Part shown: positions 1 through 15,271 of the stretch, in pieces
Numbering within the stretch: the first letter of the stretch is position 1
How the letters are laid out: the number at the start of each line of letters is the position of its first letter
NCBI GenBank assembly: GCA_037349315.1
Contig: JBAIAC010000019.1
Location: 21,930,001-21,994,000 of the forward strand
DNA from: Chelydra serpentina
Lineage: Eukaryota > Chordata > Testudines > Chelydridae
Length of the DNA: 64,000 nt
Direction: 5' to 3'
Translations under genes and position numbers: made by a program
Notes under the pieces: model-generated
Told to the model about the DNA's origin: nothing
Seen by the model: only the letters and a program-made list of their open reading frames with translations
Database searches by the model: none

Positions 1-2735
1 CATACTTGCTTAACCCCAGTTTTGATTATGAAAGGATGTGTCTCAAGGCCATTACAGAGAACCGTGGCAGTCATCTGATCATGGAGAAGCCTGAGGATCT
101 TAATAAATTTTGGAGGGTAGCCAGATCTGGCCAACACCTTCCACAGAGCTTCACGATTGACAGAGTCAAAGGCCTTTATCAAATCAATGAAAGCCATGTA
201 CAGGTCATCCTTTTTCTCCCGAGATTTTTCCTGGATTTGGCATGCAATGTCGGTTGTTCCGTGGATGTTCTAAAACCACACTGAGATTCCGGCAATATTT
301 CCTCAGCAAGGGGAAGTAATTGGTTTAAGAGGATATGGGTAAGAATTTTCCCTGCTGTAGATAGCAAGGCAGTACCTCGATAGTTTCCACACTCCGACTT
401 ATCTCCTTTCTTAAAGATTGTTACAATGTTAGCGTGTCTCAAGTCTTCTGGAATCTTCTCATTATACCAGATATAAAGAAAAAGTTTGTGGAGCTTCCCT
501 ACCACTTCTTCACCTCCAAATTTGTAGACTTCAGCTGGCATGCCATCTGGCCCTGCTGCCTTGTTGTTCTTAGTTTGCATAATGGCTTGTGTTTCTTCTT
601 CGAGGGTCGGGGGGGGATCAGCAAGAGATTCTCTTTCATGTTTTTGAGCTATAGATTTGATATCGGCATCAGAGACAGTTAACTCACGGTTCAGGAGTAA
701 CTCAATGCTCCTTCCATCTGGCTTTGATGGCTTCGCTGTCCTTAAAATACGTTGACCCATCTTGGGCTCGGAGTCGTGTGGCTCCATGGGAGCATGGGCT
801 ATAAATGGCCCTTCTTGCCTGAAAGAAACTCCTCATGTCATGTTTATCAGCTTAAAGCTCAATCTCCTTGGCCTTTTCTCGCTTATTTTTGATGCCACGG
901 ATTTTCCTTTGGGCTTCAGCCTTGAGTTGCTTATGACTTTCTTCTGCTGGTGTGATATGTCGTTTTGCCACATGCAATGAGCTTTTCTTTTCTGGTGAAG
1001 CTGGCCCTGAATCTTAGCATAATTCTCATCAAACCAATCTCAATGATGGTGGGTGATAGAGCCAATGGACTTGGCACATGCTGAGAGAATGGCACTCTTT
1101 TTAATCCCTTCCGGAGATTTTCATTATCTGCTGTAGGCATAGTTGCAAACTTCTCTTGAAGACACTGCTGAAGTTTCTCCTGAGTCACTATATTTTCAAG
1201 GGACTTGACGTTGAATTTCTTTTGTACTGTTTTTGCCTGCTCGCGATGCCTTGAGGCAATCTGGAAATTCATGATTGATCTAACAAGGCGGTGGTCTGTC
1301 CAATAGTTATCAGTTACATGCATGGCCCTCGTGATGTGGCCATCCTTCCGATCTCGAGCTCTTACAATAACATAGTCAAGAAGGTGCCAATGCCTGGAGC
1401 GAGGATGTCTCCAGGTGGTCTTATACTTCTCACTTTGTCTAAAGAGGGTGTTCGTGATGATCACGCCATGTTCTACGCATTTGCTCAGGAGGAGGATGCC
1501 GTTGGAGTTAGCCTTTCCTACTCCCTTCTTTTCTGATAGTGCCATTCCAGAGATCTGACTCCTGCCTCATTCTAGCGTTAAAATCTCCAAGGAGAACGAT
1601 TTCCTCTTCCTTGGGCATGTTGTTCAAGACTCTGTCAAGATCTGTATAGAATTGTTCCTTGATATCCTCGATAGACTCAAGCGTTGGGGTATACACACTT
1701 ATGACAGCAGCAGACTGGTTGTTGCTGAGCTCAAGACAAAGTCATAAGACGTTCATTTATTCCTACAGGAAATTCTGTAAGCTGACTGACAAGCTTATTA
1801 CTGATTGCAAAACTGACACTATGAATGCGCCTGTCCTCTGCAGATTTTCCTTTCCAGAAAAAGGTGTAGCCTCCACCTTCTCTGTCAACCTTCATCTGGG
1901 CACCTTGTCTCACTCAGGGCAGCAGTATTGATGTTCTATCTCGCAAGTTCCCTGGTGACAATAGCCATTCTTCTTTCTGGCTGTACATTATCTTTGTTAT
2001 CCATCAGGGCGCAAACATTCAAAGTAGCAAAAGTCACTGTCTTTTTATAGCTTTGACTGCAGGCAAAGTGATCCCACTGGATGCGGTAATCCAGCCAGGA
2101 GTGTATGAGAGAACCTAGTTTTAGGGCACCTCTTCTAGTTCTCTCACCATGCGGGATGAGCAGAGGGGATCCTAAAGAGGACTGCTCAGTTGCAATAGTA
2201 GCTGCTAAATTGCACCCTTCTCAGTCCAGGTGCCAGATGACCATCTAACTATCACCGCCTACGTGCAGATTCATGGCTAGAGACTACCAGATTCGCTAAT
2301 CCTTTCCCCGTCACCACTAGTCCATCACCTCAGGGCTTGGAAGGTTGGAAAGATGTTATTTCCTGTAGTAGAAGCCTGCACATGATTTCCATTAATGTGG
2401 GGAAGCTGTGTGCCTACAGCGACCACATGATCATGACAAGTTGGAGGTCTGGGGCCCAGTGGCAGGGAAAGTCTGAGATGACTGGAGATCTCCACTTGCT
2501 GCAGCCTTCATCCGCTTTCACGGCCATTGAGATCCAAGGCCCTTCTTCAACCTAATTCACCATTGAGGACTTTAGGGATTGGACCATGCTTTGTCTGGGA
2601 TCTCCTCTCAGACTTGTTTGCCTTGGGAGACCCTATCGGGAACATGAAGCTCCCGACAACTTAGCTCTGAGGATCATTGGAACACGCAAGCCCCTTCATC
2701 ACAACAGGGTGATGGTCCCCAAAGAGGAATAGAAA
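1..2735 (-). mobile_element. Degenerate non-LTR retrotransposon (LINE), endonuclease plus reverse transcriptase
   Basis: Reading the minus strand, broken frames encode an apurinic-type endonuclease and then a reverse transcriptase. The endonuclease part has LLGDFNAR near 1580 and later HWHLLDYVIVR and WTDHRL (about 1290-1420). The reverse transcriptase begins with KAAGPDGMPAEVYKFGG and FKKGDKSECGNYRG, then ESQCGF (about 250-640). At least three frame breaks separate these blocks, so the element is dead. The left window edge cuts it inside the RT domain. The conserved-looking segment near 2580-2735 is probably its 5' leader. The clade is uncertain: RTE/Proto2-like and CR1-group are both possible. 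It lies in the ACVR2A intron upstream of the first exon seen here. Confidence 0.85.
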
Positions 2736-3339
2736 AATAAAACTAGTATGTAAACACTTGTATTTTTCAAAACTTTTGGGGAATTTGATGACGATTATAA
2801 ATAACCTTGTCCCTTCAATCTGTCTGTTTCCCGTTATCTTCAGTGGATATGCGGCTTTGAAGTTGTGATTTTCTTTTATTAAAAAGTTTAGCCTTTTTAA
2901 GATGCCAAAAACAACCTAGATGCCTGCAAGGACATGCCGAAACAATAGCCTATGGGCTGCAGAAGCCTTTTCAGAAGCAGGGGTTTTTGTTTGCTTCAAG
3001 CAAGTACCCTAACAATTCTCTCAAACAGCCTGAGTGCTTTTTTTTTTCTTTTCAAAAAGGAATATACGGTTTCAAACAGCTCCTATTTCAACAGCTCCCA
3101 TTTTGAAGCAATAAATTAAGTTCCAGGACTGTCACGGCAGCATTGAAAAAGAGGAAAGGAAAGGAAAAGGAGGCTGAATTTTGAGGAGGGAAGAAATCTG
3201 CGTTATAGTTTCCTGCAAATCAGATACTCCTAGAAAAGCAGTAGAGGGATACTTGAAGAGGGCAAAGGGGGATGTTTTACTGTCTCCTTACACAACATAC
3301 ATTTATGTTCAGTGTGCCTAATTTTTTTTAACGCTAATA
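2736..3339. other. ACVR2A intronic sequence without recognised features
   Basis: AT-rich intron sequence. I see no exon, no repeat I can name and no RNA gene here. Confidence 0.5.
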
Positions 3340-4815
3340 CAGTTGAAACCCCGCTATAACGCGCCCCGCGATAATGCGAATTCGGATACAACGAATATAA
3401 CGATCTGCTCTTCCAGCAGATCGAGGGATGTGATTATTCCCCTCTATTCGGCACTGGTGAGGCCTCATTTGGAGTACTGTGTCCAGTTTTGGGCCCCACA
3501 CTACAAGGATGTGGATAAATTGGAAAGAGTCCAGCGGAGGGCAACAAAAATGATTAGGGGACTGGAGCACATGACTTATGAGGAGAGGCTGAGGGAACTG
3601 GGATTGTTTAGCCTGCAGAAGAGAAGAATGAGGGGGGATTTGATAGCTGCTTTCAACTACCTGAAAGGGGGTCCCAAAGAGGATGGATCTAGACTTTTCT
3701 CAGTGGTAGAAGATGACAGAACAAGGAGTAATGGTCTCAAGTTGCAGAGGGGGAGGTTTAGGTTGGATATTAGGAAAAACTTTTTCACTAGTAGGGTGGT
3801 GAAGCACTGGAATGGGTTACCTAGGGAGGTGGTGGAATCTCCTTCCTTAGAGGTTTTTAAGGTCAGGCTTGACAAAGCCCTGGCTGGGATGATTTAGTTG
3901 GGTTTGGTCCTGCTTTGAGCAGGGGGTTGGACTAGATGGCCTCCTGAGGTACCTTCCAACCCTGAGATTCTATGATTCTATGATATAACGCAATCATAAG
4001 GTGGCTCCGGCCGCCCCAAGCAAAAAAAAAAAGGGGGGCTGGAGTGTGCTTCCTCAGCTGGTGCCTGGAGCCGGCCCTGGCTCCAGCTCCTCCCCATCTC
4101 CGTTCCTTCCCCGCTTCCCCTTTTGGCGAGAAGAGCCGTTCTCCTCCCCAGCTGCTCCTCGCTCTTCCTCTGCCCCTTGCACGTCTCCCCTGCTCTCCCC
4201 AAGTGTTTCCCTCTCTCGCTGCATGGCTGAGAGCCCACGCTGCTGGAGCAGGCTGACAGCTGTGAGGGATGCTACAGAAACAGTGGCATGAACTCTGCTC
4301 TGAATATCAGCAACTGCTCAGTGTCAAACACTGCAATCGGCTCTCCCGGTGGAGGGGAGTCAGCTGAGCGCCTTTGTACAGATCTCTCGAGAGCAGCGCC
4401 AGCCCCAGTCTGCCAGGTCCCAAAACTTTTTTTTAATCATTTTGGTTCCTGTTGCCAACATGGTACCGCGTCATACTGTATTTTATTAAACCAAAATAAA
4501 GCCCCAGGATCAAAATGAAACAGGAGGGGTCTGAACTGAAGCTTTTTCAGCATTCTTGTTCCAAGGGACACTGAAATTTCAGCTTTTTTGTTCCCTTTTG
4601 AAATCCTCATCCCATCTCTGGCTGATTTGCGGGCACTGGTTAGTTTGTGCTGTCACTAATTATTGCCATACCCTTTTGGTTACCGTTATGGGCAGTTCAC
4701 AAACGCAAGTCGTTTTCTGCCCAACAGAAACTGACTGGCTTGAAACGGTAAATGTTCGTAACCCCGCTATAACGTGACCCCGCATTTATCAGAATCAAAT
4801 TTTTTGGACCCCAGT
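3340..4815 (+). mobile_element. Tigger/pogo-like DNA transposon remnant, non-autonomous
   Basis: The left end starts after a TA (3338-3339) with CAGTTGAAACCCCGCTATAA and continues with CG-rich TATAACG words, a style seen in Tigger/pogo termini. A second copy of the same terminal words, in the same orientation, occurs at about 4756-4810 (AACCCCGCTATAACG). The sequence between is GC-rich to 4.4 kb with no transposase-like frame. The element is split by a CR1 copy at 3403-3982. Because both ends point the same way, this may be two partial copies and not one element. Family assignment is tentative. Confidence 0.45.
3403..3982 (+). mobile_element. CR1 LINE, 5'-truncated, 3' end of ORF2 plus 3' UTR
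   Basis: Nucleotides 3415-3896 encode the C-terminal part of CR1 ORF2 almost intact: [65 protein letters not shown], then a stop at about 3895. It is followed by the typical CR1 tail (GACTAGATGGCCTCCTGAGG) and two ATTCTATGAT units. Only the tail of the reverse-transcriptase ORF remains, so it is not active. The well-preserved frame suggests a fairly young copy. It interrupts the Tigger-like element, and ATATAACG sits on both sides (3395-3402 and 3983-3990). Confidence 0.95.
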
Positions 4816-7769
4816 TTTAATTACAGAAAAAAAATCTCTATTCTGCTCCCACATCCACACAGAAATCACCACTTCTAGAGTGAGAGCAAGCATGAGAAAT
4901 GTCAGCTTCAAAGGCTGTTTTTGCTCCTAGTTTTCAGAAAAAAATCAGCCTGGAAAAGGTCTGATAATAGAAGTATCTCTACCTAACGAGATGAAACTGA
5001 TTTACAGGATGTGTTCTGGTGATCATGGTTGGTGATGGTGGTGGTATATTTTCTATTTTTGCATATTTAAATAACTAAGGACCCTATTCAGCGAATCAAC
5101 ATGGTGTAATCCGTATCTGTAGCTATATTGTATCTGTAGCTATATTGTAAAATGTTCTTAAAATAACCTAAATGCATGTTTACACAAGCCCAAACATACT
5201 TTTACCCTTCAAACAAAAAAGGCAGTACCTCTCATAAGTTTGATTTTTTTATAGGCACATCGATAGAAGAAAATGTAAATAGATACTCATGTAAATTTCA
5301 CCCTTGGAGTTCCTCCATGTTTTTAGAAGCTGATCATCAGTCCTGTGTCCCCATTGCTATCCTTCCAAATTGGAAAGAGTAAATGGGTGTCTCTTACTTT
5401 AGAACTGATTGCTGAATTGTAACCCCTTGTATCAATGAAAGATATTCTCTCCTGTTGCGGAATTCAGAGCTACTGCTGCAGTGCTCCTAGCTGCAGTTGA
5501 CCCAGGTAGTAAAAGCCCGTAACTAAAAATTGAACATGGATCAAAATACAACTGTGCTTGTCTTTTTAAAGTAATCTGTCCTTAGTCAGAAAAGTAGTAT
5601 CACTCATCCAACACATCTGCTTTCTAAGAATCTTCAAATCCTGTTGGTTTACTTTTTGGCAAAGTTTTACTACTGATAACACTACAAAATTGATGGAGGT
5701 ATGGATACTAAGTGGGTGTGCATTCTGTCTGGATCATCAGATTTTTCAGCCACAATAAGTTCTGATTGTATAACTTGAAACTTCTTTGGAAGTGGTATAA
5801 TGAGCGAAGAGGTAGTTACCATTGAGCTCAGTTCTGGGAAGGAAGAGAGCTGCCCATTGGGGCTCAGTGAGAGTGGTGTCTGACAGGTCTAGGGGGAGTA
5901 GTGCTGGGAGCTGCTGGAGTCGGTGCTGCTGAGTGAATAAGCAGCAATTTCCTCTGTATGACAATATTGCTCTGTAATCTTGGAGAATCTGGAGACTTCT
6001 ATCAAGTGGCGGATGGAGTGAAACACTCTGAATGCGGTCATATCATTCAAGTTGGACTGAGGCCTCCTTTGATGTGGAATCATTCCTCCCTGGTAGGAGT
6101 TTGTGAAGCTAAAATAGAACTTTTAAGTTGAAGGCGTTGATTGTTTTGGAGAGGAGCTCATCTCTCCCCTCTGTAGGGAGTTACAGTATCACTGTAGTGA
6201 TCACTTACTGGTGAATGAGCTGGGAAGGAGCTCTTTCTTCCGCTCTTTTGGGATTAGCAGAATGGCTCTAAAGACTATGAGCTCTATTCCACACTTCCCC
6301 CAAATGTGGGAGATTTAAAAGCATGTAGACATTCCCCTTGGAGATGGTCTGCTCTCCTTCTTTCCTCCCAATTGTCCTGTGTATCCTCATCTATTGCCAT
6401 CTAAATTAACTGAATTCTTCTCTGAGAAGCAAACTCCCCTACTCTCCATCTAGGGTTTGGCTCACACGAGTTCCGATTCTCTTGATACTTTGAATTCTGA
6501 GGGAAGGAAAACCCTGGAAGTATCTTATCGACTAAGGATCTTATAGATAAGGATCTTACAAATTTAGAACTTGTGAATAGCAGGAGCAATATCTGTGAAC
6601 CTGTATCATCAGACTTGGTGGATTATGACCATCTTTCTTTTAATTATTCACAGTCCCCATTGGTTTTCTTTGTTGAAACCTCTTATGGAGGCATTAGCAA
6701 GTATTAAGAGTTCTTTGAATGAAAAATTCTGTTGGGTGGATTATGAGAGGATTGCTCTAACAGGCAAGCTAGATGCCCCCCACTGCTAATGTAGATCTGG
6801 AGAAGGAAGAACCTAAAGTTATAGATATTTCTCTCATACGGATGATAGGAATATACAGATCTTTATTAGTGAGGTAAGGCTAAATTAAGAGAAATTGACA
6901 CCACCTTCTTGTCGTCGTTGTCATCATCTTGCCTTACCATACACAGGATCTCTGAGGTTTCAGAAATCCGGTTTCTTGATTTTAAATACTTCCAAGAATA
7001 ATTCCCCATTGCTTAAAAATCCTCCAAATATGTCAGTATCGGAAAATGCCAAAAAATTGGCCCTCTGATACTCTATATAAATGGGCTCCGTGTTGATTTG
7101 TAATTTTTTCAGGGGGATTATATTCAGGCAGACAGCCCCTTACAGATATTGATCTAAATCAGTTATTAGTTGATAAGGTTCATTTGGTATTTACTATCTG
7201 ACTCAGTTAAGTTTATAAGGCACATAAGGTACCTTTATTTTTGAAATGCGCACGAGGTGGGAGGTGATTTTTTTTATTTATTTTTTTGGCAGAATTTGGA
7301 ATTTGAGGAAACAGCTAAAGTTCGGAGGTGTCTTTGTCTCTAGAGTAGAAAACACTCTTGCGAGATCCTTGCTCTATAGGACATTCTCAAAAATATAAGG
7401 TATGATTCTTCAGATCTTCTAGAAGTCTGGTTCTTATTGATCTTACGAGAATATATCTCAGGATTTTACATCAGCTTTTCCTCAGCTACTTTCTAGAACT
7501 TTTTGTACTATTTATTTAACTGGGTCGCCGAAGTTTGACCCTTCAGTCTTTTCTAGACCCACGAGCTTTACAATTCTCCTTCCCCGAAATAGTGTTGTTT
7601 TTCCTGGGAGCCTTGAGATAGACTTCCTTTACATTCAAAATCTCCCACATAGATTACTTTTTAGAATACAGTGGTATTTGGAGATTAATCAAATTCTTAT
7701 AGTCAGGCTGTTGGGTCTGTTTCTTATGTCTGACTGGATTGTCCAATTTCTTCCCCTGCACCCAGGGAG
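4816..7769. other. ACVR2A intronic sequence
   Basis: No exon was found. A 17-18 bp unit (TATCTGTAGCTATATTG) is tandemly duplicated at about 5114-5148. The rest is AT-rich single-copy-looking DNA. The part from about 7000 may be the 5' region of the LINE that follows, but I see no motif to prove it. Confidence 0.4.
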
Positions 7770-9120
7770 AGATTTTGCCAGAACAATTTACATATTTTAT
7801 CCTGGAATTTGTGTGGTTATAAAAATAAAATGAATGATGGATTTTTAAAATTTTTTGGAAGCTTTTGAATTGATTTATTTTAACAAGAAACGTGGTTAGT
7901 GAGTCTGAAATCATAATCTTGGGTTTGAATCCTTTCTTCAAGGAGGAAATTGATTGTCAATAAGGGGTCATATAGCTGGAGTGCTTGCAACTTAGTTTCT
8001 TTATGCCTGAAATCCCGGGTTTTACTTTTGGAATGAAATTGTCAGGGCATTCAGGCTGTATTTTATTTTTTTCCTGATCTCCAAATTTTAGTATTAAATA
8101 TTATTTTCCCCCCATTCTCCTCATCTTATTGGAGTAATTGTGGGAGTGCCTGGATGAGCAAATTAATATATCTTATCTAATTTTGGGAGATTTCAATGCT
8201 TGAATAGGTCCTCCACTCAGTATCAGGAAGAAAACACTGAGGAGATTTTTGAACTTCCCTCTCAACTCTAGAGATCAGGTGGTTAACATTGCTGGTCAAA
8301 AATTAAGGCTTTGTTACACAAGTTTAATCTGATACCTGTAAATGGAAAAAGTGTGGCAGATAGAGGTGGACAGTTTGCCTATATTTCATCAAATGGTGCT
8401 AGTGGTATTGATTATATAATTATCCCTATAATTAATTGGTCCTCCTTTAGGGATTTCTGTAAATTTTCTTGCCCAGATAGTGGCTGCTAACCTCTCTATA
8501 ATTATGAATGATGTGCCCTTTTTGGAGAGAGTTTTTATTTCCGATGGATGATGCCTTAATTACTCCCTTTGGAACAATGTGGCTGTAAAAGACTAAAATG
8601 GACTCCAGCCATTGATGACAAATTATCTAGCAGATTGGAGGACTGATGTTAGATTTTTCAGAGACATAATAATAAAGTCTAAGAATTCTTCTCAGATTTG
8701 TGAATCATACGAATTGTGGTCAAATCCTTACAGCCACTTTTCTCTAAACAAGTAGACTTTTTGGTTTTAATGATCCCAGAAATGCTTTCAAAGTTAAGTA
8801 CACTTTGGTTTGATGTGGACTGCACGAAGGGAAAAGTCTGCTGCTGCTGTACATATAGTTAATAAGATCCCTCTCCTAATTTACTTCAGAATTGATTAGC
8901 TGCCAGAAGACATCAAGGTTTATTATGTAATAAAAATCAAGAATATCTGAGATCCTTATGGAACAGTTTTGAAGTAGCAGCTAAAGCTAAAAATTAGTCC
9001 ATGTTTTGGAACATGGTGGCCTCAGGTCTTGGTAGATATACTCCAGATGAGGACATTCCAACCATTTTTTTTTTACCCTTATTCTTCTATAGTTGGTGCA
9101 ATGAGAAATCCCCTCTTTGA

Positions 9121-9455
9121 TTTATAGACTCATAGGCCAAAAGGGACCACCGTGATCATCTGGTCTGACCACCTGCACATCACAGGACATTGAACCTGAC
9201 CCACCCACTCCTGTACTAGACCCCTAACCTCAGACTGAGTTACTAAAGTCCTCAAATCATGATTTGAAGGGTTCATGTTACAGAGAACCCACCATTTACT
9301 CTAGTTCAAACTAGCCAGTGGTGACCTGTGCCCCGTGTTCCGGAGGAAGGCCAAAAACCAAAAACCCAGGGTCTCTGCCAATCTGACCTCAATGGGGAAA
9401 ATTCCTTCCCAACTTCAAATAAGCCCTGAGAGTGTGGGCAAGACTTATTAGCCAG
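9121..9455 (-). mobile_element. CR1 3'-end fragment inserted in the older LINE
   Basis: Read on the minus strand, it ends with the CR1 subfamily tail (complement of CATAGGCCAAAAGGGACCAC and GATCATCTGGTCTGACC). The plus-strand copy at 30286-30601 is the same subfamily (GATCAGACTAGATGATCATA). Only the 3' non-coding part is present. Confidence 0.8.
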
Positions 9456-9800
9456 ACACATAAGAGAGGCCGTACTGGGTCAGACCAAAGGTCCATTCAG
9501 CCCAGTATCCTGTCCACCGACAGGGGCCAATGCCAGGTGACCCGGAGTGAGTGGACCTAACAGGTAATGATCAAGTGATCTCTCTCCTGCCATCCATCAC
9601 CCCCCTCTGACAAACAGAGGCTAAGGACACCATTCCTTACCCATCCTGGTTAATAGCCATTAATGGACTTCATCTCCATGAATTTATCCAGTTCTCTTTT
9701 AAACCCTGTTATAGTCCTAGCCTTCAGAGCCTCCTCAGGCAAGGAGTTCCACAGGTTGACACCTAGGAGAGAATTGAATGTAGTGACTCAGGGCACTACC
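9456..9800 (-). mobile_element. CR1 fragment, second subfamily, next to the previous one
   Basis: The complement carries the end of CR1 ORF2 and its 3' UTR. On the plus strand it shows GTACTGGGTCAGACCAAAGG, GCCAATGCCAGGTGAC and GGCAAGGAGTTCCACAGGTT, words also present in the longer copy at 61405-62520. It abuts the fragment at 9121-9455 with no spacer, so one CR1 probably landed in or beside the other. Confidence 0.85.
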
Positions 9801-11370
9801 TGTCTAGTGTTCCATCTTTGGCTGCTGAAGATATTTGCTAGTTGCGGATGGGCCATGTACCATTATAGGCAACCTCTTCATACCATCCCCTCCATAAAGT
9901 TATCACTCTGTCCTTCGGTAAAGGACAATTAAATCCAGTCATTTATTGTAGCCCAACAATGGAAAAAAGTCCCGGGGAAGACTTTTTGCCTGCTGAAGTT
10001 ATTCAGGAGACTCTTGATTGGTAATTTCCAGTCTTGGCTAAATTATTTACTGTCATTAATCATCTTGGATGGATTCCATCTGGGTGGAAGGCTAGTATCA
10101 TACTTCCTATTTTTAAAAGAGGACAAATAATCCTGTTCCCTAAAATATCCTGCTTCATTCACCCTATTAGTCTGTTAGATGTGGCACGGAAAACTTACTC
10201 CAGATTCTTACTATCTAAAGTTAAAATGGGCTTCAGAGGCTAATTTACTATACAAAGAGCAGTCCAGCTTTAGGGCTGATAGAGCCACATTTGATTATTA
10301 TTTTCTTACATGATTTATGAATATTCTGGGGTTAAGGAAACTAAATTATATGCTGCTTTCAGAGATTTAAAGATAGTATTTGAGTCTATTAACTGAGTCA
10401 AACTTTGGGTGAAATTAAGAAAGATAGGTACCAATCTAAGACTGTTGTATATTTTGGAGGTTCTATACCAGAGCAATATGGCTAGGGTAAGAACTAAAGT
10501 CAAGGGAAAATGTACTAAGATTTTTTCCTATTCATAGACGGAGTATGCCATCTAGCATCTTTTCTTTTAAATTTAAATGTTAATGATATGGTGGATGTTT
10601 TAAGGAAGAGCATTTTTCTCCACCACACATTACAGGTAGATCTATCCTGGTGTTATGTGCCTATTACCTGAGAGTTTGTGATAAAACCACAAAAGGCCTG
10701 TGCCAATTATCTTTTTCTTCTTTTTGTAATTTTTAAGACTTAGTTCTCAATAAGACGAAGGTCATGATTTTTTGGGAAGAACCCTCAGAAAATTGAGTGG
10801 AAGATAGACTGCCACCCTGTAGAACAAGTATTTGCTTTGACTTATTTGGGCTATTGGTCCCCTTATCATAAAAACTTAAATCAAAAGGCTCTTATCTCTG
10901 CTCAAGGAGTTCTCTCCTTTACTTGTTCATGTGGCAGGAAGAGGCTGAATTTGAAGCACAATGTAGTTTTTAAAAGCCAAGAAAGTGACCAGTAAGTACA
11001 TTCTGTCCTGTTTATGCTGATACTTCCACATTAGATTTACTTATTTTACAAATAAGATGTTCTTAAACCAGAAAGATGATAAATTCATAGTTAAAGAATG
11101 TGCTGTACTCCGTTTTTTAATTTATCACTGTTTTAAAAATCTTTAAACAGCATGATTTTAAGGATGGACAGCCACACTTAGCGTTCTGTCTCTTAGCTTT
11201 TGTTGTCATCCCTTTAATGTTGTTTAAATAAACTCTTCGACCATAATTATGTTTTCAAATTATTGTGCATCTGCAAGATCCTTTGTTTTGTTGCATTAAT
11301 ACTTTTATTCTTAGACATTTTAGATGTTGTATTATTTGGGTAATTTTTTCTTTTCCTCCTTAATTTGAAG

Positions 11371-11485
11371 GGACATCAAAAGCAAGAATGTGCTGTTGAA
11401 AAACAACCTTACAGCTTGTATTGCTGATTTTGGTCTAGCTTTAAAGTTTGAGGCTGGAAAGTCTGCAGGTGACACACATGGACAG
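11371..11485 (+). CDS. ACVR2A: ACVR2A exon: kinase catalytic loop and DFG segment
   Basis: Activin receptor type-2A is a single-pass membrane serine/threonine kinase. It binds activins, some BMPs, GDF8 and GDF11, and phosphorylates type I receptors (ACVR1B and relatives), which in turn phosphorylate SMADs. This exon encodes 38 residues plus the last base of the preceding Arg codon. It starts at the catalytic Asp (DIKSKN of the HRD-x-K-x-x-N loop) and contains ADFG, the magnesium-binding DFG, ending GDTHGQ. Acceptor TTTGAAG precedes 11371 and donor GTAAAT follows 11485. The match to ACVR2A is essentially continuous; the paralogue ACVR2B differs in the following exons. The upstream exons (ligand-binding ectodomain, membrane helix, N-lobe) are not in this window, so the intron before it exceeds 11 kb. 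Confidence 0.96.
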
Positions 11486-15140
<3,655 letters not shown>

Positions 15141-15271
15141 GACCAGTGGATGAGTACATGTTGCCATTTGAAGAGGAAATTGGCCAGCATCCATCCCTTG
15201 AAGACATGCAGGAAGTTGTAGTGCACAAAAAGAAGAGGCCTGTTTTAAGAGAGTGCTGGCAGAAACATGCT
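15141..15271 (+). CDS. ACVR2A: ACVR2A exon: kinase C-lobe
   Basis: Completes the split Gly and encodes 43 more residues: [20 protein letters not shown] and on to [15 protein letters not shown]. Acceptor TATAG and donor GTAAGT are canonical. The three-lysine codons at 15226-15234 are AAA AAG AAG; in human ACVR2A the same place is an eight-adenine run that is mutated in mismatch-repair-deficient tumours (established knowledge, recalled). Here that run is broken. Confidence 0.96.

Larger units (their letters stand above)
7770..10985 (+). mobile_element. Old LINE with endonuclease and reverse-transcriptase traces
   Basis: In broken plus-strand frames I can read an endonuclease start (LSWNLCG at about 7780, then a degenerate ETWLVSES), LGDFNA near 8190 and GIDYIII near 8410. 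After an insertion come reverse-transcriptase traces: SPGEDFLPAEVI near 9970, WIPSGWKASIILPIFKRG at 10072-10128, and a weak SFRADRAT at about 10265. Many stops and small gaps make it much older than the CR1 copies. CR1 pieces on the opposite strand (9121-9800) interrupt it exactly between the endonuclease and RT parts. The clade is not determined. Confidence 0.75.

Noticed and set aside
4001..4291. Ser/Pro-rich 96-codon frame
   Set aside because: GC-rich part of a Tigger-like remnant; open in two frames, no conserved motif.
3340..4815. LTR retrotransposon suggested by same-direction end copies
   Set aside because: The ends begin CAGTTGAAACCCC after TA with no TG...CA boundary, no primer-binding site and no gag/pol; more like two partial DNA-transposon copies.
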